Under the pieces are notes generated by a model. The model did not search any database. It had not been told where the DNA came from and saw only the letters and a program-made list of their open reading frames with translations. A program made the translations under genes and the position numbers. A DNA stretch of 64,000 nt, from positions 62,001 through 126,000 of the forward strand of contig DFGA01000006.1 of the NCBI GenBank assembly GCA_002371615.1, read 5' to 3'. Shown in pieces: positions 54,166 to 62,800 of the stretch. The DNA comes from Lachnospiraceae bacterium UBA3762. GTDB lineage: Bacteria > Bacillota > Clostridia > Lachnospirales > Lachnospiraceae. Numbering within the stretch: the stretch's first letter is position 1; each line of letters starts with the position of its first letter.

Positions 54166-54217
54166 GTTACTCTTCCTCTCAGTTTTGCTTTTTTTCGCTC
54201 AACCCTCGCCGGGTGGC

Positions 54218-54238
54218 ATCCCGCACTTAGTGCGGGAT
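54218..54238. repeat. Perfect hairpin in the amt-asnB spacer
   Basis: ATCCCGCAC-TTA-GTGCGGGAT is an inverted repeat with 9-base arms and a 3-base loop. It has the same geometry as the hairpins upstream of ftsE (30571-30621). No T-run follows on the minus strand, so efficient termination is unlikely. CGCTCAA nearby (54196-54202) echoes the CCGCTCAAGC repeats of that region. Confidence 0.7.
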
Positions 54239-54243
54239 ATTCA

Positions 54244-54277
54244 CCGCTCAGGCTGACTCGATCATAGATCGAGTCAT
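54244..54277. repeat. 34-base hairpin repeat, copy 2
   Basis: Matches 30653-30686 at 33 of 34 positions (CCGCTCAGGCT here, CCGCTCTGGCT there), with the same GACTCGATC-ATA-GATCGAGTC hairpin at 54255-54275. It again touches the stop codon of a minus-strand gene, here amt-PII (54277-54279). No T-run follows. Confidence 0.75.
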
Positions 54278-56031
54278 TATTCCACATCCTGCAGTGCCGC
54301 GAAATCCTCTTCTCCGGTTCTGATCTTAACTACTTTCTCAACAGGATATACAAATATCTTGCCGTCTCCGATGTGACCCGTATACAAAGTTTTCTTTGCG
54401 GCATCTATAACAGCCTGAACCGGTATCTTGCTGACAACGACTTCAACCTTAACTTTCGGCAGAAGCGTTGCATCGACTTCTACTCCGCGGTATTTCTCAC
54501 CGCCACCTTTCTGTATGCCGCATCCCATTACGTTTGTAACCGTCATTCCGGTTACACCGAGATCGTTCATGGCTTTCCTGAGTGCATCGTACCGCGACAT
54601 TCTTGCGATAATGACAACTTTGGATATTCCCGTATCCGTAAACGGTTTTACAACCGGGACAGCCGCGTCCTTTGCAGCCTCACTTGCCTCCTCGTATTCA
54701 TCCGAACCGAGGCTCGTATTTTCGTTCACATCCATTGTCATGGTGTTTGATACATCCATGATGGAAAATCCTGAGTAAGCACTTGTAAGACCGTGTTCGC
54801 ATCTGTCGAGTCCCATGATCTCCTCTTCCTCACTGACACGGAGACCGTTGAACTTCCTGATAAGTGAATATGTGATGATTATCGTAACAACCGTCCAGGC
54901 AATGGTTATAAACATTCCCCCGAGTTGCTTGCCAAGCTGGTAAAATCCGCCGCCGTAGAACAATCCCTCGCGAATTCCGGCAAGTGCAAATCCAGGTGCA
55001 GTATCCGTAGCAAACAGTCCTACCGCTATCGTTCCCCAGATGCCGTTAAACATATGAACCGCAACAGCACCTACAGGGTCATCCACGTGGATCACGTTGT
55101 CGCAGAACCACACTCCGAATACAACCAGAAGTCCCGCAACCAGACCGATGATTGCCGAACCGGTACAATCAGTTACGTCACATGGTGCCGTAATGGCAAC
55201 GAGCCCTGCAAGAGACGCGTTAAGGCACATCGAAACATCGGGTTTGCCGTATTTGATCCATGTAAAAATCATACAAACCACGGTTGCGACCGCCGGTGCC
55301 ACTGTTGTTGTTAAGAATACCGAACCAAGTGTCGGAACATCCGTTGCTGCTGCACCGTTGAATCCGTACCATCCAAGCCACAGGATAAATACACCGAGCG
55401 CGGCTATAACAAGGTTATGTCCGGGAAACGCGTTGATCTTAGTGATCTTTCCCTCTTTGTTCTTCTCAAACTTACCGATACGGGGACCTAACATCCATGC
55501 ACCGATAAGGGCACATATACCGCCAACCATATGAATGCAGTTAGAGCCTGCATAATCGTGGAATCCCCACTGGGCAAGGAATCCGCCGCCCCATGTCCAG
55601 TGTGCCTCTATCGGGTAGATAACGGCCGATATCACTGCGGAGTATATGCAGTAGGATGAAAATTTGGTTCTCTCTGCCATAGACCCCGAAACGATAGTCG
55701 CTGTAGTCGCACAGAACACAAGGTTAAATACGAATGCGGAATAATCAAAGTTTCCGTAATTTGTCAGAACATCAAACGAGAACTTTCCGGCAAATCCGCC
55801 AAGCATGTTCTGCCCGAGCATAAGCGATGCGCCGCATACAAACCACATCACTGTCCCGATGCAGAAATCCATCAGATTCTTCATTATGATGTTTCCCGAG
55901 TTCTTGGCTCTTGTAAATCCGGCTTCACACATTGCAAAACCGGCCTGCATCCAGAACACAAGTGCGGCACCGATCAGAAACCACACTCCGTATACTTCAC
56001 TGTTAATAGCTTCCAGTATTTCTTTTGTCAT
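54277..56031 (-). CDS. amt: Ammonium transporter fused to a PII signalling domain
   Basis: A 584-residue fusion. Residues 1 to about 415 form an eleven-helix Amt channel: FWMQAGFAMCEAGFTRAKN, AHWTWGGGF, SNCIHMVGGICALIGAWMLG (first pore His) and AVAVHMFNGIWGTIAVGLF (second pore His). After a linker rich in Glu/Ala (about 430-465), residues about 469-577 form a complete PII protein: KVVIIARMSRYDALRKAM, the T-loop region CGIQKGGGEKYRGVEVDA, LLPKVKVEVVV and the carboxy motif TGHIGDGKIFVYPVEKVV. The position of the uridylylated Tyr in enteric GlnB is Val here, so control by 2-oxoglutarate/ATP/ADP binding is more likely than uridylylation. The ATG at 56031 follows GAGGAG by ten bases; an earlier ATG at 56091 would read through the terminator hairpin. 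Confidence 0.93.
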   Translation of the reverse strand: MTKEILEAINSEVYGVWFLIGAALVFWMQAGFAMCEAGFTRAKNSGNIIMKNLMDFCIGTVMWFVCGASLMLGQNMLGGFAGKFSFDVLTNYGNFDYSAFVFNLVFCATTATIVSGSMAERTKFSSYCIYSAVISAVIYPIEAHWTWGGGFLAQWGFHDYAGSNCIHMVGGICALIGAWMLGPRIGKFEKNKEGKITKINAFPGHNLVIAALGVFILWLGWYGFNGAAATDVPTLGSVFLTTTVAPAVATVVCMIFTWIKYGKPDVSMCLNASLAGLVAITAPCDVTDCTGSAIIGLVAGLLVVFGVWFCDNVIHVDDPVGAVAVHMFNGIWGTIAVGLFATDTAPGFALAGIREGLFYGGGFYQLGKQLGGMFITIAWTVVTIIITYSLIRKFNGLRVSEEEEIMGLDRCEHGLTSAYSGFSIMDVSNTMTMDVNENTSLGSDEYEEASEAAKDAAVPVVKPFTDTGISKVVIIARMSRYDALRKAMNDLGVTGMTVTNVMGCGIQKGGGEKYRGVEVDATLLPKVKVEVVVSKIPVQAVIDAAKKTLYTGHIGDGKIFVYPVEKVVKIRTGEEDFAALQDVE

Positions 56032-56052
56032 AATAATCACGCTCCTCAAATT

Positions 56053-56089
56053 AAAAGAAAGGCGCCCTCCCCTAATCGGGAAGAGCGCC
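56053..56089 (-). terminator. Intrinsic terminator in the glnA-amt spacer
   Basis: A continuous 12-base-pair stem (GGCGCTCTTCCC / GGGGAGGGCGCC) with a 5-base GATTA loop is followed by TTTCTTTT in the minus-strand direction. It can end glnA transcripts before amt. Its left arm overlaps the hexaloop hairpin at 56083-56096, so the two structures exclude each other, as in regulated attenuators. Confidence 0.85.
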
Positions 56090-56096
56090 ATTGCTC
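56083..56096 (-). promoter_or_regulatory. ANTAR-like antiterminator hairpin before amt
   Basis: The RNA reads GAGC-AAUGGC-GCUC: a 4-base-pair stem and a hexaloop with A at position 1 and G at position 4, the pattern bound by ANTAR-domain regulators such as EutV. The AGCAAUGGCGCUC segment is close to the 13-base motif recalled for EutV targets (AGCAANGRRGCUY). Formation would block the overlapping terminator. The usual second hairpin upstream was not identified. Confidence 0.55.
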
Positions 56097-56107
56097 ACTT
56101 TAAGCCT

Positions 56108-58207
56108 TTATACATAGAATAACATTTCTTCATATGTCGGATACGGCAGGTATCCTTCGGGAATCAGCGGTTCTGCTTCATCTGCGTACTTTCTTATCTC
56201 ATCCATATCGGAAAGTACGGTGTCATGATAGAACTTCGCCGCCTCTATATCCGGATCCATCGCTTCAGCCTTATCAACATCATCCGACAGTTTCTTTGTT
56301 GCTTCTACAACCGATGCATAATAACCGGTCAGCTTCTCTATAAGATCCTTTTGGATATCAACCGCTCCCGTAACTCCGAGTTCCTGTCTCGATAATGCTG
56401 ATTGTGTAACATCATCGATGTAATCCATAAGAGCCGGAGCAAACTGCTTTTGTATCATATCCTTAAGGGTAAGAGCCTCAATATGAACTGTCTTCGTATA
56501 GTTCTCAATTCTTATCTCATACCTTGATTCAAGCTCTGAGTCGGAATAGATACCGTGTTTAATGAACATCTTCCTGTTCTTGTCGGCGATAAGAGCCGGC
56601 ATCGCATCGGGTGTTGATTTGAGATTGTATAAGCCTCTCTTTTTAGCCTCCTCCACCCATTCATCGGTATAACCGTTTCCGTTGAATATGATCCTCTTAT
56701 GCTTGATTATCGTATCCTTTACGAGCTTTCGTACCGCTTCATCCATCTTAGCGGGTTCGGTATCCTTTAACTGTTCATAGAAGATGCTAAGCGATTCAGC
56801 AACAGCCGTATTAAGCATTATATTCGGTCCCGCTATCGATACGGATGATCCGAGTGATCTGAACTCGAACTTATTCCCTGTAAAAGCAAAGGGTGATGTT
56901 CTGTTTCTGTCCGTCGAATCCTTGGCAAAATGTGGCAGAACCTTTGCACCCGTCTCCATCTGGACTTTCTCAACCTTGCCGAAATACTCATCCTTTTCTA
57001 TGGCTTCTATCACTGCCGTAAGCTCATCTCCCAGGAACATTGATATGATCGCCGGAGGTGCCTCGTTTGCTCCGAGCCTGTGATCATTTCCGGCACTTGC
57101 TACCGAGAGTCTTAAAAGATCCGCATAATCATCAACCGCCTGTATAACTGCCGAGAGAAAGATCAGAAATACCGTGTTTTCTCCGGGAGTCTTACCGGGA
57201 TTAAGCAGATTCTCTCCGGTATTTGTTGTAAGCGACCAGTTGTTGTGCTTACCGGACCCGTTTATCCCCGCAAAAGGCTTCTCATGAAGCAGGCAGGCAA
57301 ATCCATGCCTCTTTGCAACTCTCTTCATTATCTCCATCGTAAGCTGGTTATGATCAACCGCCACGTTGGTAGTATCAAAGATCGGAGCCAGTTCATGCTG
57401 GCAGGGGGCCACTTCGTTGTGCTTTGTCTTGGCCGGAATTCCCAGTTTCCACAGTTCCCTGTCCAGCTCATGCATATATGCCGCTACTCTTGTGCGAAGA
57501 TTTCCGAAATAATGATCGTCCATCTCCTGACCCTTCGGTGCGGGAGCCCCGAGAAGAGTCCTTCCGGTAAAGATCAGATCCTTTCTCTTCTTGTAATCTT
57601 CAAGATCAATGAGGAAGTATTCCTGCTCCGGGCCTACGGTTGTTAGCACATTCGTAACTTCCGTTTTGCCAAGAAGATGAAGTACCTTCACCGCTTCACG
57701 GCTTATGGCATCCATTGAACGAAGCAGCGGTGTTTTCTTGTCAAGCGCCTCTCCGCTGTATGAGCAGAACGCTGTCGGTATATAGAGTGTTCCGTCCTTG
57801 ATGAATGCGGGGCTTGTAGGATCCCATGCCGTATAACCTCTTGCTTCAAATGTTGCTCTTATGCCGCCTGACGGAAAACTTGATGCATCGGGCTCACCCT
57901 TTACAAGTTCCTTACCCGAGAAGTCCATTATGACCTCACCCTTATCTACCGGGCAAATGAAGCTGTCATGCTTTTCCGCCGTGTAGCCTGTCATCGGCTG
58001 GAACCAGTGGGTAAAATGTGTTGCTCCCATCTCCACCGCCCACTCCTTCATGGCAATGGCTACAGCATTGGCAACATCGAGTTCCAGGTGCGTATTATTA
58101 TCGATTGTCTTCCTCAGTGCTTTGTACATATCCTTCGGAAGCTTTTCTCTCATGATCTTATCTGAAAATACAAGGCTTCCGAAAAGTTCAGGGATTGATT
58201 GTTCCAT
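56108..58207 (-). CDS. glnA: Glutamine synthetase type III
   Basis: A 699-residue GSIII enzyme that fixes ammonium into glutamine; this long form is found in Bacteroidetes, clostridia and some cyanobacteria. The N-terminus IPELFGSLVFSDKIMREKLP is diagnostic. Catalytic motifs include THWFQPMTGYTAEKHD, GPEQEYFLID (metal Glu), EVAPCQHELAPIF, INGSGKHNNWSLTTNTGENL (ATP/metal, in 310-335) and DRNRTSPFAF. The C-terminal GSIII extension (about 560-699) is present. GGAGG lies about nine bases before the ATG. A strong promoter and an attenuator-like leader of about 130 bases precede it; amt-PII follows. Ammonium assimilation by glnA plus gltBD is thus encoded together. Confidence 0.96.
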   Translation of the reverse strand: MEQSIPELFGSLVFSDKIMREKLPKDMYKALRKTIDNNTHLELDVANAVAIAMKEWAVEMGATHFTHWFQPMTGYTAEKHDSFICPVDKGEVIMDFSGKELVKGEPDASSFPSGGIRATFEARGYTAWDPTSPAFIKDGTLYIPTAFCSYSGEALDKKTPLLRSMDAISREAVKVLHLLGKTEVTNVLTTVGPEQEYFLIDLEDYKKRKDLIFTGRTLLGAPAPKGQEMDDHYFGNLRTRVAAYMHELDRELWKLGIPAKTKHNEVAPCQHELAPIFDTTNVAVDHNQLTMEIMKRVAKRHGFACLLHEKPFAGINGSGKHNNWSLTTNTGENLLNPGKTPGENTVFLIFLSAVIQAVDDYADLLRLSVASAGNDHRLGANEAPPAIISMFLGDELTAVIEAIEKDEYFGKVEKVQMETGAKVLPHFAKDSTDRNRTSPFAFTGNKFEFRSLGSSVSIAGPNIMLNTAVAESLSIFYEQLKDTEPAKMDEAVRKLVKDTIIKHKRIIFNGNGYTDEWVEEAKKRGLYNLKSTPDAMPALIADKNRKMFIKHGIYSDSELESRYEIRIENYTKTVHIEALTLKDMIQKQFAPALMDYIDDVTQSALSRQELGVTGAVDIQKDLIEKLTGYYASVVEATKKLSDDVDKAEAMDPDIEAAKFYHDTVLSDMDEIRKYADEAEPLIPEGYLPYPTYEEMLFYV

Positions 58208-58284
58208 AATATTTTTTCCTCCTTCTTTTCTTGCGGCTGTCGGATTCGCGATCTCCGAAAGCCTTTTGATCCTTGTGCCTCGGC

Positions 58285-58325
58285 AAAAGAAAAAGGCGCC
58301 TCGGACTTGCGTCCAAAGCGCCTTT
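58285..58325 (-). terminator. Terminator hairpin in the glnA leader (attenuator)
   Basis: In the minus-strand RNA AAAGGCGC and GCGCCUUU close a stem that also contains GGAC-GCAA-GUCC, a GNRA tetraloop hairpin. The stem is followed by UUUUUCUUUU. It lies between the glnA promoter and the gene, about 80 bases before the ATG, so it would stop glnA transcription unless prevented. The left arm overlaps the hexaloop hairpin at 58316-58329. Confidence 0.8.
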
Positions 58326-58329
58326 GCTC
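58316..58329 (-). promoter_or_regulatory. ANTAR-like antiterminator hairpin in the glnA leader
   Basis: GAGC-AAAGGC-GCUU forms a short stem with a hexaloop having A1 and G4. It matches the element before amt at 12 of 14 positions and overlaps the terminator arm in the same way. It begins only a few bases after the predicted transcription start, leaving no room for an upstream partner hairpin, so the ANTAR assignment is provisional. Confidence 0.55.
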
Positions 58330-58342
58330 TTTATGTCTAAAA

Positions 58343-58371
58343 AATATAAACCTGCATTTTTGATTTGTCAA
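58343..58371 (-). promoter_or_regulatory. Sigma-A promoter of glnA
   Basis: TTGACA (58366-58371) and TATATT (58343-58348) are separated by exactly 17 bases on the minus strand. The DNA just upstream is A/T-rich (AAAATTTTAAAAATAAGG) and could act as an UP element. The start would be near 58336, just before the hexaloop hairpin. This is the best vegetative promoter in the window. Confidence 0.88.
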
Positions 58372-58402
58372 CACCTTATTTTTAAAATTTTCATTTTGAA
58401 TT

Positions 58403-59779
58403 TTATTTAGAGGTGACCGGATACTTCCCGTCGAAACATGCTTTGCAAAGCGGAAGAGCACCTGTCATACGGTCAAGGTCTTCTATGCACAAATACTCTA
58501 GTGAATCCGCTCCTATCCGTTTTCTTATCTCTTCCTTCGTATGTCCGCTCGCTATAAGCTCCGAGTTGTCCGGAACATCAGTACCGTAATAGCAGGGATG
58601 TAAAAAAGGCGGGGATGATATCCGCACATGAACTTCCCTGGCACCGAATTTTCTCATCTCGTTTATGAGATTGGCAAGGGTCGTACCTCTTACTATCGAA
58701 TCGTCAATAAGCACGATACGTTTATCCTTTACAACATCTTCTATAACGCGGAGTTTGATCATTACTGCACTTGCGCGCTCCTCCTGCGTCGGTTTGATAA
58801 ATGTCCTACCCACATAGCTGTTCTTGGCAAATGCAAGCTTAAACGGGATGCCCGAATACTCCGCAAAACCGGCTGCGGCCGCAAGTCCGGAATCAGGCAC
58901 TCCCGTTACAACATCCGCATCTGCCGGGAATCGTGCGGCAAGTGATTTTCCCCCTTCGATGCGTGCATTGTAAACACTTATACCGTCGATCACGGAATCC
59001 AGTCTTGCAAAGTAAATATATTCAAATACACAATGTGCCAATCTTTCGGAGTTCATTATGATTTTTGATGATATTCCCTCTTCGGTTACGGATATCATCT
59101 CACCCGGCTGCACATCCCTGACGTAATCGGCACCGACAGCGTGAAGTGCGGAACTTTCGGAAGCACATACATAAACACCGTTAACACTTCCTATACACAG
59201 CGGCTTTAATCCCCACGGGTCACGTATACATATGAGTTTTCTGGGGCTTAGTACCAGCAGCGCAAATCCTCCTTTTAGGAGCCTGCTGACATTTTCGGCC
59301 GCCTCCTCGATAGATGCCGTATGCATTCTCTCTTCGGCTATCTTGTAAGCTATGACCTCCGAGTCGGAATTGCCGGTAAAGGCCGCCCCCTCCCCAAGCA
59401 GCTCATCCCTTATTTCGCCTATGTTTATGATGTTTCCGTTATGTGCAAGAGCAACCGTCCCCTTTGCGTAATTGATAAACACAGGCTGCGCGTTTTCACG
59501 TGTGCTCCCACCGGATGTGGAATACCTTACATGACCTATTCCGATATTCCCCTTAAGCTTCCCAAGCGACGCATTATCAAATACCTCGCTTACAAGTCCC
59601 ATGTCCTTGTGTGCGCATATGTTTCCTATCGGACCGCACGTATCGCATACTGCCATGCCGCAGGACTCCTGTCCCCTGTGCTGCAAAGCGGTGAGCCCGT
59701 AATATATATATTTTGCGGCATCTATATTGTCGCGGCTGTACACACCAAACACACCGCATTCTTCGTGGATCTTATCCAT
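58403..59779 (-). CDS. purF: Amidophosphoribosyltransferase
   Basis: A 458-residue enzyme for the first step of purine synthesis (PRPP plus glutamine to phosphoribosylamine). A short propeptide precedes EECGVFGVYS; Cys is the processed class II amidotransferase nucleophile. RGQESCGMAV, IGHVRYST and the PRPP-binding IVLIDDSIVRGTTLANLI are intact. AHCVFEYIYFAR, HPCYYGTD and LPLCKACFDG supply cysteines placed like the 4Fe-4S ligands of Bacillus subtilis PurF. The ATG at 59779 follows GGAGG by five bases; an ATG at 59791 lies on top of that site. Its usual purine-operon partners are absent: the gene lies between carB and glnA, among glutamine-using genes. Confidence 0.96.
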   Translation of the reverse strand: MDKIHEECGVFGVYSRDNIDAAKYIYYGLTALQHRGQESCGMAVCDTCGPIGNICAHKDMGLVSEVFDNASLGKLKGNIGIGHVRYSTSGGSTRENAQPVFINYAKGTVALAHNGNIINIGEIRDELLGEGAAFTGNSDSEVIAYKIAEERMHTASIEEAAENVSRLLKGGFALLVLSPRKLICIRDPWGLKPLCIGSVNGVYVCASESSALHAVGADYVRDVQPGEMISVTEEGISSKIIMNSERLAHCVFEYIYFARLDSVIDGISVYNARIEGGKSLAARFPADADVVTGVPDSGLAAAAGFAEYSGIPFKLAFAKNSYVGRTFIKPTQEERASAVMIKLRVIEDVVKDKRIVLIDDSIVRGTTLANLINEMRKFGAREVHVRISSPPFLHPCYYGTDVPDNSELIASGHTKEEIRKRIGADSLEYLCIEDLDRMTGALPLCKACFDGKYPVTSK

Positions 59780-59804
59780 CCAAACCTCCATGAATATGAG
59801 AATC

Positions 59805-59836
59805 GGGAACCGTCCCCGGTTTCTAGGGGCGAACCC
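59805..59836. repeat. REP-like GC-rich inverted repeat between carB and purF
   Basis: GGGAACCGTCCCCGGTTTC and its downstream AGGGGCGAACCC give nested pairings (GGAACC with GGTTTC; CCCC with GGGG; GGG with CCC). The core GGGGACGGTTCC on the minus strand is reminiscent of short dispersed repeats in many Firmicutes, from memory. No other copy was seen in this window and no T-run follows. Confidence 0.35.
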
Positions 59837-59853
59837 TTAAACTGTCTCAAAGA

Positions 59854-62800
59854 TCAGATCGTGGATACCTTGACCGTCAGTTCCTCGAGTACATCAAGCA
59901 GTACCCTTACCGTATCAAGAGATGTAAAAATCGTAACGTTATTCTCGATGGCGCAGCGCCTTATTGCGGCACCGTCCTCATAGTGGACACCGGAGAGTAC
60001 CGCACGGCTGTTGATAACATACGCGACGTTTCCCGAACGTATCGCATCAAGTATCTCTTCGCTTCCCTCTGACAGCTTCCTGCGGATACGGGTCTTAACA
60101 CCGTAATCCTTGAGGTATTTTCCCGTAAGAGAGGTCGCCTCGATATTAAATCCCATATCGTAAAACCGCTTGATAAGCGGCATGCCTTCGATCTTATCTT
60201 CATCCGCAAGCGAGACTATGACTGTTCCGTAATTTCTGATCTTAAGCCCCGATGCGATAAGAGCCTTATACATTGCCCGATGGAGCTTATCGTCATATCC
60301 TATCGCCTCTCCCGTCGACTTCATCTCGGGTGACAGATATGAGTCCATTCCCTTTAGCTTCGAGAAGGAAAATGCGGGGACTTTAACACACCAGCGTTTA
60401 CTCTCATCCGGATAAATAGAAAACAGGCCCTGTTCCTTGAGACTGACTCCCAATATGCATTTGGTCGCGATATCGGCAAGGGAATATCCCGTTGCTTTTG
60501 ACAAAAACGGCACTGTTCTCGATGATCTGGGATTGACCTCGATAATATAAACTCTCTCATTCTCATCAACTATAAACTGAATATTAAAGAGTCCGACTAT
60601 ACCGATTCCGAGCCCAAGCTTCTTCGTATATTCCAGTATCGTGCCTTTGACACTGTCGGAAAGAGAGAAGGGCGGATACACACTTATGGAGTCTCCTGAG
60701 TGCACGCCTGTGCGCTCCACAAGTTCCATTATTCCGGGAATGAATACACCCACTCCGTCACAGACAGCATCAACCTCAACTTCCTTGCCCTTAATATACT
60801 TATCAACAAGTACCGGCTTGTCTTCATCTATCTCGACGGCAGTTTTAAGATAGTGTCTCATCTCCTCTTCTTTTGACACTATCTGCATAGCCCTGCCGCC
60901 GAGTACAAAACTGGGGCGTACAAGCACCGGATATCCGATATCCTTTGCCGCATTTACCCCTTCTTCAATATCCGTTACCGCAACACCTTTTGGCTGTGGA
61001 ATAGACAGGTCGAGCAAAACCTTCTCAAATGCATCCCTGTTCTCCGCCCGCTCTATGGCCCCGCACCCGGTTCCTATGATTTTGACCCCGTATTCCATTA
61101 AAGGCTGTGCAAGATTGATAGCGGTCTGACCGCCGAGTATGGCGATAACACCTTCCGGCTGTTCCATTTCGATTATGTTGACGACATCCTCCGTACACAA
61201 AGGCTCAAAATAAAGCTTATCCGATGTAGTATAATCCGTTGAAACAGTCTCCGGATTATTGTTGATTATTATCGCTTCATAACCCATCTCACGAATCGTA
61301 GTAACGGCATGAACAGTCGAATAATCAAACTCCACTCCCTGGCCTATACGTATCGGCCCGGAACCTAGTACTATGATCTTCTTCCTGTTTGTTATCACTG
61401 ACTCGTTTTCAGTTTCATATGTCGAGTAAAAATACGGAACATACGATTCAAACTCGGAAGCGCATGTATCTATCATCTTGTAGACAGGACGGATGCCCGC
61501 GCTCTTTCTGAGATCGAATACCTCATGTGCTGTCATGTTCCACAGTATTCCTATCTCCCTGTCGGAAAATCCCATGCGCTTTGCCTCATATAAGACACCC
61601 GCGTCTCCGACAGCATCAGAAAGTCTCTTTTCCATCCTGACAATACCGGCAAATTTGTTGATGAAGAATATATCTATTCCGGTTATTCCGGCTATCTCCC
61701 CTTCCGGAAAATCACGGCGCAACAGTTCTGCGATGGCATATATCCTGTCATCTGTACCTATCCGTATGTAATCGGCAAGTTCAGCGTCAGGAACTGTATC
61801 AAACTTATCAAGATGCAGATGGAATGCTCCGGCTTCAAGACTCCGTATCGCTTTGAGCAGACTCTCCTCTATGGTCCGTCCCACACTCATGACTTCGCCG
61901 GTGGCTTTCATCTGTGTTCCGAGGCTGTTGTTGGCATCGGTGAATTTGTCGAATGGGAACCTGGGCATCTTGGTCACAACATAATCCATTGAAGGCTCAA
62001 ATGCCGCAACGGTATTGGAAAGCTTTATCTCTTCAAGGCGCATACCTGCCGCGATCTTCGCGGATACCCGGGCGATGGGATACCCGCTGGCCTTTGAAGC
62101 AAGAGCAGATGACCTTGACACACGGGGATTTACTTCGATCAGGTAATAGTCAAAGGAGCGCGGGTCAAGAGCAAACTGGACATTGCAGCCTCCCTCGATC
62201 TTAAGTGCGCGTATGATCTTAAGTGCACTGCTTCGCAGCATCTGATAATCCTTGTTGGTAAGAGTCTGGGAGGGACATACCACGATGGAATCCCCGGTAT
62301 GGATTCCTACCGGATCTATGTTTTCCATGTTGCAGACAGCTATCGCTGTGTCATTCGCATCCCTTATTACTTCATACTCGATTTCCTTGTATCCTCTTAC
62401 ACTTTTCTCCACAAGAACCTGATGGACGGGAGACAGGGCAAGGGCATTCTTCATAATCTGTCTGCACTCATCCTCATTATCGGCAAATCCCCCGCCTGTA
62501 CCTCCAAGTGTAAATGCAGGACGCAGAACTACCGGATACCCTATATCTTCGGCTGCCCTTAGTCCTTCCTCCAATGATTCCGCAATCTCCGAGGGCAGCA
62601 CAGGCTCCCCTATGCTCTGGCACAACTCCTTAAACTGCTCACGGTCCTCAGCCATTTCGATGCTGTCTGTATTTGTACCGAGAAGTTTTACATTGCATTC
62701 ATCCAGAACCCCTTTCTTCTTAAGGGATACCGCAAGGTTCAGTCCCGTCTGACCCCCGATACCCGGGAGGATGGCATCGGGGCGCTCCATACGGATGATC

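Noticed and set aside
56032..56091. N-terminal extension of amt to an ATG at 56091
   Set aside because: The extension would translate through the glnA-amt terminator hairpin; the ATG at 56031 has GAGGAG upstream and begins a normal Amt sequence.
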